Positions 43,368-53,853 of a DNA stretch of 64,000 bases are shown here, in pieces (position 1 is the first letter of the stretch; each line of letters begins with the position of its first letter). A program made the position numbers and the translations under genes. The stretch is taken from contig MU858203.1 of assembly GCA_033297075.1 (NCBI GenBank), forward strand, positions 27,695 through 91,694. Reading direction: 5' to 3'. This stretch comes from Rhypophila decipiens. Taxonomy: Eukaryota > Ascomycota > Sordariomycetes > Sordariales > Naviculisporaceae. The notes under the pieces were generated by a model that made no database searches, was not told the DNA's origin, and saw only the letters and a program-made list of their open reading frames with translations.

Positions 43368-45163
43368 CTAGCTTCCGGTTATTTGCCCAGCTGCATCTGT
43401 GGGGTCGTCTGCTCTCGGCAACATGTCAAGCTGAAATAGACCGGCCCAATCCGCAGCCAGGGGGGGGTCTGGCTTGACAGATTTGTCTCTGTGCCTCTCC
43501 TCCCACGCCCTATACCAGTCCCTGGCTTCCCACTCCCGGCGCCCGAAAAGCATATCCTCCACCTGCTGCTCAAAGGACGCCGCGCCGCCGATGGGAAAGT
43601 TCAAGCTGATAGGCCCTGAGCCGTCAAGAATTGCTCGCACAATGTTGGGAAAATCCTCGCAGATGTATCCTCCATGGTCGCCATGGTCCTGGTATGCGCT
43701 TGAATTGAACACCCATTCGCTGTTGTAAAGCCTGTAATGCTCTGGGCATCTCCAAGCCCAATATGGGGGGGGGGGGGGGGGCGGGAAGACGACCTGAGGC
43801 AAAGGCCTTTTCACAAGCCGCTTGCCAAACGGCATCCAGAACGACAATGTCCTGAAATATCTGTGCCGAAAGCTGCGGCAAGGGTCCACCATCAATTACA
43901 AGAGTAACATTTTTTGGTAGGCTCAAGGCTTCGAGGGCCCAGCTGGCTATAGCCCCGGATAGACCAAAAGCAGGAGGAGGTGGGTAGCTACCTGGATAAG
44001 CGGGTTCAGGGGGTTGCGTCCACCAGCTGGAGCCCGGGCGCGACCAGTAGTCTCCTCGTTGGCGGGAAGAGGAAGACGGACCCAGCCAAGTTTCTCCACA
44101 ATCCTGGCAACCTGAACTTCTCCCGGAGCGAGTCATCTGGGGAAGTACAGTTTTCCACAGGCTCACACGGCGCTCGACGCGGAGGCGGGGGTTCTCGTGA
44201 CAGAACTCGACTAAACCCTTGCCATGCCTTTCAGGATAAGTGACAGACTCGGTATTCTCATCGAGCACAAGTCGGCGCATATGAAGTCTGGTCGATGGGG
44301 CAAGAGAATGAAGAAACGAGATTGCTGCAGCGGTTGCCGAAAATCGGTACTTGAACGGATTACGGGCTTGTGAATCTCGAGAACCCGCAAAGAATTGATC
44401 AAGGACTTGGAGAACCTCGGATTTTCTGCCATCATAGAACAAGTTAGGACTGCCCCATTTCTCCAAGACCGGCTTCAAGATGTTCCAGAAGTGGTCGATC
44501 TCATGCTGAGATGGGATGATCCAGGGCTGGCTAAGCAAGTCGAGGGCAAGGAAGTCCTGGCCGCCGAAACTGAGCAAATTCTGGCTGGGCCATAAGCAAT
44601 CGACTGAAGCGAAGGACCTGGGATTCTGCACAGCCGAGCCAATACCACAGGCGGTAACGCATATCAGGGTTGCTGAAGAGTTCATCCAAGTCGGCATCCC
44701 TGAGGTATTCCGGAAGTTGGGCCAATAGGCGTTCCTTGACGGCATCCGGCAGGTTGCCCTCCTGATAGTCATCCATGGCCAATTTCCTAACCCCCCACTG
44801 ACACTGCTTGAAATATAAGTCTTGCAGCCACTCGGACCTGAAGGCCTCGACTAGCATAGTCTCAATGGGGGTGAAGGTAATAATATTTTAGGTAAGGGCA
44901 AGACCTCTCATCTCGGAGGCAATGAGCTTGCAGGTATACTGGAGTGCAAACGGGTGGGGGTTGCTGCAGCTACTGTCCTTTGATCTTTTGAGCTTCTGTG
45001 AGGTTGGGTCGAAGATATAGCCGCCATTTACCGTTAGGTAGTACTTGTAGACCATGTCGCGCAACTCACGAGCGAGCTGGACAAGGGAGAGTGGACTGCG
45101 CGAAGGTCTGGTGACTCCGGTCCCGGCGATCTCGCCAATTCCACTGATGATTCCCATCGACAT
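43368..45163 (-). pseudogene. Disabled hypothetical gene (nonsense and two frameshifts)
   Basis: Reading from ATG 45163 the frame encodes LSLVQLARELRDMVYKYY and LQYTCKLIASEMRGLALT, a motif set I know from large lineage-specific fungal families of unknown function. The first lesion is TAA at 44888-44890, followed in the same frame by NIITFTPIETMLVEAF. CAA to TAA would explain it. The second is a one-base shift at the T run 44567-44569 (FAQF to GGQDFLALDLL). The third is another shift at a G17 tract (43765-43781), where the Pro run changes frame into YWAWRCPEHYRLYNSEWVF. The coding sense is good throughout, so the gene was intact recently or the lesions are partly sequence errors. The last stop is TAG 43368-43370. 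Function not recognised. Confidence 0.65.
43765..43781. repeat. G17 homopolymer inside the disabled gene
   Basis: Seventeen consecutive G, coding for Pro on the minus strand, coincide with a change of reading frame. Confidence 0.85.
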
Positions 45164-45611
45164 TGTTACGGCTTTGTGTCTGTGCAAAGTGCTATTGAGG
45201 TTCGGGGTTCGACAAGAAAAAGTCGAGAATCGTTAAGAGATATAACATGGAAAGAAAGAAAAAACCGGGACCTGGAAGAACTTTATGTGGCCAAGTTGCA
45301 CGTTCGTGCCCCACTACACTAGTAATGCTGCAACCTGGAAACTCCCGTTTTTGTCGCAATGCTCTGGCAAGTGGCTGGGGTCATTCTAGCAGAGAACCCT
45401 AACCCTGCATACCTAGGTACAACCCCCACCAGTGCGTCGCAATGACTCCACTTTCTAGAACATTGCGCCGTTGCTCTCACAGTCTCACTTCTCTGCTCAC
45501 AAGCCTCACATGTTCTGGCAGCTCGTTCGTGCCCAGCATTTCCCCAAAGCACGCTCTCAACCCCCTTGTTAGAAGTCACTGGGGCATTCTGACGCAGAAT
45601 ACCTTTTTGCA
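45164..45611. other. Divergent intergenic region with two telomere-type units
   Basis: It contains AACCCTAACCCT at 45395-45406 (two TTAGGG units in reverse). It is the likely promoter of the Zn2Cys6-HET gene. No gene was seen. Confidence 0.55.
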
Positions 45612-48543
45612 ATGGAAGAAGCCATGGACGTGACCGGAGCTGACCCCGCCGACTCGGATCACAAGGACCATGAAACAAGCGCAGTGCGACAAGGAGAAGG
45701 TGGGAAACGCGGTCGATACAGCTATTCCAAGTGCACCATCTGTCGACAAAAGAAGAAAAAGGCATGATGATCCTGTCGAGCTCGAGTCTGACTCTGAGCA
45801 CGTATACAGATACGTTACTCAAATGCCGATAATAGCTAATACCTCCTGCCAGTGCGAGCCTCCAAATCGCGTCTGGCCCAGTAAATGCAATCGGTGCCTT
45901 GGCTTAGGCCTCGACTGTTCGCCGCCTGAGGACTTGCGGACGACAAGTCTGACCGTCTCAACTCAAAGTCCCAGGATTGAGAATGGAAAGATTGTGAAAC
46001 CTCATAGAACGCCCACGGCCGTCACCACTAGTTCAGCGTCGCCAAACATAGGTCGTCGGCGATCTCTCGAGACCCTGGCCCTGGCTGTTGCGGCACAACC
46101 ACCATCGCCATCAGAGAAAAACATTGCGCATGATCTGGGCATGTGCCGGCGGTGCGAACTCCTCCAGATCTTTCCTGCTAGGTTTCTGATTCCGGACCGT
46201 AGTCGGAGAGGCAATGTCAAGTTCAATCGTGCCCCCGGACCAGGACACCCCGGACAGCGGCTGGCCGCAAAAGCTTCCGGCATTTGGTCACCATCCATGG
46301 CAAGCGCCCCTTCAGCAATTACCAATGAACCCACTGCCTCCAGCCCGAGATCCAGCAATCTTCAACAGCATGTTGAGCTTGGCACGCTTGGAGACATCCG
46401 CCTGAGATCCAACGATTGTAAACTCTGTCTTCTCGTGTGGCTGTCTGCTGATGACCAGCTGGTCCTTGCCGGAGAAGACCCCAACAGACTGGATGGGTTC
46501 GACCAAGATTCCTTGACAGTCCATGCTACATGGGAGATTGATGGCCGCGAGCTCATTCCCTTTGCCAACAAGGTCTTTTACCAACCAGTCACCCGACATA
46601 TTCGCCTCTCTTGGAAGACCGACACCAAGACTGAGGACTTCCGACCCAACGATGCTTACATCGTTCTCTGCCCCGACAAGCCTAATCCGGTTGGCCTGGA
46701 TACTGCCTTCCTCGGGCGAAAGATCGATTCCAGCGCCCGCCGAGAGCTGGACTATGATCAAATACGGACCTGGATCAAACATTGCGATTTCCATCATGGG
46801 TCGTGCAGACCCGCCACGCTGTTGCAAGCAGTCCCGTTGAACTTTGATGGCGATCATAGAGTCCTTGATGTGGAGAGCCTCAAGCTAATCCCTCTGAAAG
46901 AGGATATGGAATACGTTGTCCTAAGCTACACATGGTCTGAAAACAAGCGCTTGCTCGAGAGGAGTCGGTATGATCTATGGCACAAGGTTGGCTTGGACGA
47001 AGCTGACCTGGAGCCTGATGTGCGAACAGGAATCCATTTGATGCGCCAACTTGGAAAATCTTATTTGTGGGTCGATTCCTTGTGCGTTGTTCACGATGAC
47101 TTGAGCGACAGGAACAGGCACTACCCCGTCATTGACAGAATCTTTGCCAATGCTTCACTCACAATCTGCGCCGCTCACCCCGTTCGCCCGCCTCGAAATC
47201 TTAACCAACACATGATGAGCTGTGGGGCCAACATGTCGCTCCTGGTTCACCATCCGCTAGAGACATACATACGGGATTCCACGTGGTCAAAGGGAGCTTG
47301 GACGAGCCAGGACAGATTGCTCTCTGGCAGATGTCTTATTTTCTCGACTGATCTTGGAAGGGCCTGGTTTCAGTGCCAAGAAGAGTCCATGTCCCAGGAC
47401 ATTTTCGAGTGCTCTTACCGCGGATACTCGGCCGACATGGTCCATAATCCGGTGCAGATCTGGAATGAACTCAGCCATCCGAGCTCCAATTACCGGGCGT
47501 ACATCAAATCCGTAGAGCTGTATACCACGACCAGGTTGCCAAGCCCAGAGCATGCGCTAAGAGCCTTTGAGGGCATCGCCAACTTCCTGAGTGCCCATTA
47601 CGGCACACGCTTCTTCCGCGGGCTCCCCGGCATTTACTTGGATATGGCGCTTCTCTGGACTTCTGTGAGCAGTGATACAGAACGGCGAACCTTTCGCGGA
47701 CGACCTGTGGCTCCTAGCTGGTCGTGGGCCAGCTGGACAGGAGAGGTCACTTATCGCGCCAAGATCCTGACGGGTGCAGTGGAAAACATCCATGACTGGC
47801 TCAAAGAGCACACTTGGATCACGTGGTATCTTGCCGACTATGAAGGCCGTCTCGGCCAGATTGGCACTTTTGCCACGGGGCAACTCGAACAGCGGGCAGA
47901 AGGCCGGGAGCCATCCAGGGGGCCAGAATGTGACCGTCAAATAGTCCCGCCGACAAGAGAAACCCGATGGCCGTCTAGAAACCAGACCTTGTTCTTCAAA
48001 AAGGCTACTGAGCCGGTAAAGTCGCCTGGTCAGATGGATAGCGATGAGAACGACATTATAGGCCGCCCCTACTTTCTGCAGTTCTGGACCTGGTCTGCCT
48101 TCTTCCAGCTCGGTCCGGTCTGGACTGAACCTTCAGACGGACAAGGCACTCCTCCTCACCGTCAAGCTTCCACCCCCGTCATTCGGCGGTTCAATATTCT
48201 TGACATCAACGGAGACATCTGCGGGTCTATTGTGTTGCCCAATGAGTTTGCCGATAAAGTCGAGTCAAAGTCATATAACCAGGATTCGGGCGCAAAGGCC
48301 CTCACATTCGAATTCGTTGCGCTCTCGGATGCCAAGTACTTCAGGTCGGAAGAGATACGAGAGTGGACGTATTACATTCCCAAGAAGCGGGAAGATAGCT
48401 TCTGGGATCTGTGGTATGTTCTTCTAGTCGAGAAGGACGAGATGGACGTCTCGAGAAGGGTTGGTCTCGGCAAGGTGTTCAAGGATGCATTTCATCAGTC
48501 TTTTCAGCCTGGTATGGAGTGGCGTGAATTTATCCTGGCTTGA
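45612..48543 (+). CDS. Zn2Cys6 - HET domain fusion protein
   Basis: Model: exon 1 45612-45761, GC-AG intron 45762-45852 (AAG|GCATGA, branch GCTAAT, GCCAG), exon 2 45853-48543, 946 aa. Splicing joins SKCTICRQKKKK to CEPPNRVWPSKCNRC, giving C41-x2-C44-x6-C51-x10-C62-x2-C65-x6-C72, a textbook Zn2Cys6 binuclear cluster. Without the intron the first half ends at TGA 45765-45767. From about residue 403 the HET domain begins (EYVVLSYTWSENK), continues with GKSYLWVDSLCVVHDD and ends with the WSKGAWTSQDRLLSGRCLIFS block. HET domains drive heterokaryon-incompatibility cell death. The C-terminal part, beyond about residue 560, is unassigned. Zn2Cys6 motifs usually bind DNA, so the union with HET is odd. 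HET identification is firm; the zinc cluster depends on the GC-AG intron being real. Confidence 0.85.
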
Positions 48544-49550
48544 TCTTGATGGTCGGGACTGTCGGCTTCTCTGCTTCTTTCTCTTCTTTATGCTTCAAGT
48601 TGCTCTTTTATTGCCCTCCATGTCAGTTGGACCTCTTGGCCTTATGATAGTTACGATTCAGGAATTTCTCTTTTTGGAATCTTTCCCCGATACTGTTACG
48701 ACACTGTTACGACACTCTCACGACTTATGACCCCCTACTCCACACGACGCAAACTTCACACAGCACCGTGTTGTTTATTCTCTTTCTTCTTTATCGGAAT
48801 TCTAACCAAGAAACATACTATCGTTGGTAGATTGCCAGTTTAGACAGTCTTTTGGCGGAATAACCTAGACGCAAAAGCGCACACCCTTCAGTTCCGTTAT
48901 CCTTACGACTTGCCGCAACAAAAGTGTGTAGGCATCAAGAGAGCAAAAGAAGCAATTCCCAGATCGACCCATGCAACAAACTATTTGCGACTTGCCCCTT
49001 TTTGGTTCGACGATACAGAGATAACTGCCTTAAAGTGGTCGGGTGGCGTCCAGTCAGAGACCAGTCCATACCCACGACGCGTTTTTCAGCTGCGGGGTTT
49101 GCATGCTGTGGTTTTGTTGTCCGATCTGGCACCTCTGCTGCTTCGTCTTTGTAATCCTGCTCAATCGAGAGATCCTTCTTGTCTAATTTTTCGCTCTTCA
49201 CCTTTCGATCACAGAGAATTGGCAGGTGCGTTTAATTGTGCGGCAATATACTTGGTTGTGTGGCCGACTCTGACAGTTCCGATCCGGGGTTCCGGAGTGC
49301 GCCTTCCGTCGACCCTCCTGCCGGTCCCATTTTCACCCGCCTCCGATCTTGAACCGTGACGGGATTGGCCTTCTGTCCCTTCCAGGTTGACTTGTTCTTG
49401 ACTGTCGCATCGTCACATACCCACTCGATAATCAGCTACCTACTGGCCGGCCCCATCCTCGATTCACGGCCGCTGCATACACCGCCATCGCCGACCCACC
49501 ACGATGGACGCGCCATACAATTGTGATGATTGATCGGAACCATCGTCACG
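48544..49550. other. Intergenic region, no gene seen
   Basis: 1 kb. A tandem ACTGTTACGAC-like repeat occurs near 48690-48722. It is the likely 3' UTR of the HET gene and the promoter of the octapeptide-repeat gene. Confidence 0.55.
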
Positions 49551-52500
49551 ATGGTGTTTAGAAGCTGGAGGCGATCCTCCAAGGAACTGGACTGGGATTC
49601 AGACTTGATCCGCAAGCTTGACCCGAATGTGATCGCGAATTTACCCATAGGCTATCTGGAACATGCGCCGCCCGAGGTCCTTGCCCGTCTACCAGGGCAA
49701 ACGTTGGCTTCACTTCCACCCTCCACGCTTGCTCCCTTGCCAACCGAAACTCTAATTCGTCTTCCCCTGGAGTCCCTCTCTCTACTCCCTTCAGAATCCC
49801 TTGCCAGACTTCCTCCGGGTGCCATATCCACCCTTCCGCCCGAGGTTCTTGGTCGATTGGACCGTTTACCCCTCGATGTGGTCAATGGTCTGCCAGGACA
49901 TGTTATTCGCAATCTTCCACGGTCGTTGCTCGCTGAGCTCCCTCCTGAGACTCTCAAACGCGCCAACTTCCCGCCAGAAACACTCTCAAGCGTGATGTTC
50001 GTGAGACGACAACTCCCCTCCGACCAAAGAGCTGACTCACAACAATCTCGAACCCTCCCGCCCTCGGCAGAAGACCCGGTCGAAGTGGCAACTCGGGGAC
50101 CGTATCAACCACAGCCGCCGCGACAGCAACAGCAACAGCAACATGGTGCTGGGGTCGCACAGTTGACTGTGCCTGGTCAGCTCGGGCGCTCGAAGAGTGT
50201 GAACAATCTCGTGCCATCAATGCAAGAAAGAAACACGGGAGGCGCACATAACAAAGGGCCCTCCACTCGCCTTCCCCGGATCGACAATAACGCCCGAATT
50301 GCACAAAAGCGCGCTTCCTATCGACACCTGCGGGATCCGTCGCGCGAAGAGATATTGCACGCCACGACGGTCCCAGGTTCGGGCGCATCCAATACGAGTC
50401 AGGCTTCAAAACTCCAAGTTCTATCTCCTCTCGGGGCCGTCGTAGCAGAGGCGAAGGATTTGCGGCGCGTTCCGCAAGACCGACGAAGCCGATCTGACGG
50501 TGTGCGCCGATCCCCGTCCTTTTCTGAGCCGGCGCAGAGGTCCGGTCCCGTACCGCCTCCTAAACGACCGCTGAGTCCAGATAGGGCCGTTCCCATCTCT
50601 TCACAGCGCCACTCACCAAATGCTACTTTGCCACGAGATGAGTCCCGAATCCCATCGTCAGGATCTCACAAGAGCGTTCAGAGACAGCGCAGTCTAAGGC
50701 AACGGCCAGCAGATGGAAAACCCGAACAAGGGGCACTGGGGGAGGGTGTCGACGGGGCTCAGCGTCCCTTGTCATTCGACGAGCGCGCCACGTCTACCCG
50801 GCTGTCTGATGGACTTGGATCTTCGAACAAGGAAACCAACGGGACCCAGCTGGAAATTTCCCTGAGAGAGCGAGATAAACTTATCGTGGAGTTACAGGAG
50901 GCTCGAGATCACCAGACCAGCAGGGTGAAGCAGTACATGGCGCAATCAATTCAGGCGAATCGTGAGTTGAGCCGGCAAAAGGATGACTACGAAAAACAGC
51001 TGGCCGACATTCGCAACAAGCTTGCGAGTGAACAAGCCAGACAAGAGGAGAATGTACTCCTAATGTCCAAGTCACATGAGGAGAAGCTGAAGACCCAGGA
51101 GAACTCTCACCACCAACGGACCAAGCAGCTCAAACTTGAGCTCCTCGCCCAAAAGTCCAGTCATGACAAACGACTGCACGAAGAGCGTGACAAATTTCAA
51201 GCTGAGCTAGGCATGGTCAGACAAGAACTGTGTGAGGCCAAACGGCAGTACGAGGCACAACTGGAAGGTCAGAAAAATGATGCCGTGAACGAGAAGTCAA
51301 CACAAGACCGGGAAACGGAGAAAAGAGTAGCTCAACACCAGGCCCAACTCGCCAGTCTCCAACAAAAACACAACACCGACATTGATGCTCTCACTGAGAA
51401 GCTTTCCATGCAGGCAACTGCTCACGAACAACAAGTTGCAATACTGAACGGCCAACTCGAGCATCAGGACGCCGACTACAGGCTACAAATTGCGCAGCTT
51501 ATCGACAAGCATGCCAACGAAATACAAAAGCAAAAGGAAGACCATCAAGTTGAGCTTGCCGCACAGAATGACAAGTCTAGCGCGCACATGGAGTCTTTGG
51601 GACAACAGTACGTGGCTCAAGTCCAGTTGGAGCGCAACCACCATCAACGGGAGTTGCAGACTCTAGCAGATGGCCACCGTCACGCTATCCAGCAGCAGAA
51701 TTTGGAGCATAGTCGCATGCTCGAATCACTGAGGGCCGAGTCGGGTGATTACATCAGACAAGCCAGCGATGACAAGTTGGAGGGAATGTTTCGTCAACTC
51801 AAGGTTGCTGTCGAGGTTGTGGCAGAGCCTTTCAATCTCGGGCTGGTGGTTATTCAGCCTGGCGGCCGTTTAGACCCTACAGCAATCCTGGCGCGAGAAA
51901 AGGGAATGCAGAGGCATCTGTTGAGGAGTCTGGTGTGGTCCAAGATTGCGGACGGCTTTTTCTCAGCACCGTTCGGATTTGGGGTCTTGGGTAGTGGAGA
52001 GGGGAAGCAGATGCTGTTTGAGCTGTTTATGCAGTGGCGGAAGCTTCTTCCTGCATGGCAGAGCAATCGGGATGGTCTGCCACAGCCAGAGGCTTCTGAT
52101 GCATCTTCCCTCGATCTCTGTGACTTGTGGCGGGACCTGGAGAACAATAGATGGCGTTCTGCGACCTTCCAATCCATATTGACAGTCGTGACAGCAAGAA
52201 GGGAGACAAAATTGCCCTATCAGGAGGCCAAGCCTGCTGTCGATAGCCCATACTTTAGAAATCGTGCCGCGGTCAGAGCAGAAATTCTTGGGCTCCTGAA
52301 TGAGGCCACCAACGGCCAGGTCGGGAAAGAGATCGAGGAGAAGGTAGATGAAGTGACTTTTCTTGCTTCGGCGCTAGCTCTCGAGATCGGCGTCCACCGG
52401 GCTTACCTTGGCCTGCGGTTCCCCCGACAGGGCGAGAAAGTGGCCATAGGACGAGATTTTGTCGACTGCGAGGATGGAGATCCTGCGCGCGGACTGTCGG

Positions 52501-52634
52501 ACGAGGTCGAGCTAGTTGTCTGCCCACAATTCGTCAAGGTCGGAGATGGCCGTAACGACCTGACGACGAGCAAGTCCATCTTTCGCGGAGAGATATACCC
52601 AGTTCGAGACTACGAGGATGATGCGTGCAGCTGA
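49551..52634 (+). CDS. Large coiled-coil protein with N-terminal Leu-Pro octapeptide repeats
   Basis: Intronless frame of 1027 aa. The start is ATG 49551 (CACGATGG); the frame upstream begins only with TTG. Residues about 28-137 form roughly thirteen octads of the form L-x-x-L-P-x-x-[T/S/V] (LARLPGQT, LASLPPST, LAPLPTET, LIRLPLES, LSLLPSES and so on) with one two-residue slip near residue 103. Residues about 140-430 are Pro/Ser/Arg-rich and disordered. A long coiled coil with high Gln, Glu, Lys and His spans about 436-750. The final 270 residues look globular (EPFNLGLVVIQPGGRLDP, WRSATFQSILTVVTARRE). I do not recognise a family. The layout suggests a scaffold or cytoskeletal linker. Confidence 0.82.
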   Translation: MVFRSWRRSSKELDWDSDLIRKLDPNVIANLPIGYLEHAPPEVLARLPGQTLASLPPSTLAPLPTETLIRLPLESLSLLPSESLARLPPGAISTLPPEVLGRLDRLPLDVVNGLPGHVIRNLPRSLLAELPPETLKRANFPPETLSSVMFVRRQLPSDQRADSQQSRTLPPSAEDPVEVATRGPYQPQPPRQQQQQQHGAGVAQLTVPGQLGRSKSVNNLVPSMQERNTGGAHNKGPSTRLPRIDNNARIAQKRASYRHLRDPSREEILHATTVPGSGASNTSQASKLQVLSPLGAVVAEAKDLRRVPQDRRSRSDGVRRSPSFSEPAQRSGPVPPPKRPLSPDRAVPISSQRHSPNATLPRDESRIPSSGSHKSVQRQRSLRQRPADGKPEQGALGEGVDGAQRPLSFDERATSTRLSDGLGSSNKETNGTQLEISLRERDKLIVELQEARDHQTSRVKQYMAQSIQANRELSRQKDDYEKQLADIRNKLASEQARQEENVLLMSKSHEEKLKTQENSHHQRTKQLKLELLAQKSSHDKRLHEERDKFQAELGMVRQELCEAKRQYEAQLEGQKNDAVNEKSTQDRETEKRVAQHQAQLASLQQKHNTDIDALTEKLSMQATAHEQQVAILNGQLEHQDADYRLQIAQLIDKHANEIQKQKEDHQVELAAQNDKSSAHMESLGQQYVAQVQLERNHHQRELQTLADGHRHAIQQQNLEHSRMLESLRAESGDYIRQASDDKLEGMFRQLKVAVEVVAEPFNLGLVVIQPGGRLDPTAILAREKGMQRHLLRSLVWSKIADGFFSAPFGFGVLGSGEGKQMLFELFMQWRKLLPAWQSNRDGLPQPEASDASSLDLCDLWRDLENNRWRSATFQSILTVVTARRETKLPYQEAKPAVDSPYFRNRAAVRAEILGLLNEATNGQVGKEIEEKVDEVTFLASALALEIGVHRAYLGLRFPRQGEKVAIGRDFVDCEDGDPARGLSDEVELVVCPQFVKVGDGRNDLTTSKSIFRGEIYPVRDYEDDACS

Positions 52635-53853
52635 GATCTGATTCCAGCTGGGAAGGGACCGAAGGGTAAGGCACATCCTTTTTTTTGGAGGCGCATCTCT
52701 TCGGCCCTCGACACCGCTCGGTGACTGGCTAGTGGCGGCTCAAGAGGCGACACGGTGTCTCGTGGGGTGATGAAACGTCGTGCAGATGCGCAGGTGGCTG
52801 ACCCCCATGGCACCTCCTCGCAAGCTGGCTGGCTGGTGGGTTGACACAGGTCCTGCCGTCATTCTTGGCTGCGAGCACGACATTGTCGAATTTTCATGGG
52901 GCGCTCGACGTTTATATGCATTCCCGCCGGCGATATGTCTGCCACCGGCAGCAGATCAAACCCTGCCAGGGTACCCGCCCAGAGCCCATGGCCCAATGCT
53001 GACAAGTTCTCCACATCCAAGTTTGCGCCGCTGCCAAGAGCTCGCGCCCAGCCCCAAAAAGCTTCCTACCTTCCTCATTGAGGGGCGGTCGTATGGAAGC
53101 ATTTACTCTGGTTGGTCGCTCGATATGACGCCAGAACCCTTCACTTTTCTCGAAGATTGTCGGTCCGAAGAATCAAAGGAAACTGCTTGGAGGTTGGTCT
53201 ACCTCCCTGGTTTGCAAGCTGATTCTTGGTAGCCAAGAGGGTTTCCGCATCACGACTTTCCGCAGAACGAATTGCCTCATCCAGACTTCGGTCAGCGCGA
53301 CCCACCGGCGTGTGAACCCTCCAAGACTGTCACCTTACTTTCCCAGGTCTGGGGATGTCGTCTTCGTGCGGCTCCATGTTACACTGCGCCGGCCACCAAG
53401 CGCCTGCCGTCCCAAGTATGTCTTTTGGGCATCTTTTGCATCCTTGGATGATGAGTTTGGAAAGATGCAAAATGCCACAAAGTACGCGCCGAATGACGCC
53501 AGAGACAAGATTTGGCAACGTAAGCTTTTTGGTGCCCGTGGGATCAGAAGCACGCCCCTGTCAACTCCCATAAGTGCAAGGGATCGGCATCTGATTCTAC
53601 GTTGACGGCTGTGTTGCCCCGCATATAATTAACCTGCGTATCTGGCATATGGTTTCTGGAGCAATCAGTGTGTGTTAAATGTAACGTTTTGGCGTTTATC
53701 TTCTGACTCTCTTGATTTAAACGCCACCCGGCCCCTCACCTCGCCCTTGCTTTCCGTCTTTGAGATTTCCGTCTTCACTGGACCGGCCCGACATACGGGG
53801 ATCTCAACACACCAACCAACGGGGGCCATCACACATCACGGCGTCTTTGAGCC
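52635..53853. other. Intergenic region, no gene accepted
   Basis: 1.2 kb. Frames at 52780-53232 and 53312-53605 were examined and show no domain, signal or conserved pattern. Confidence 0.5.

Noticed and set aside
52780..53232. 150-aa open frame after the octapeptide-repeat gene
   Set aside because: Low-complexity translation without recognisable features.
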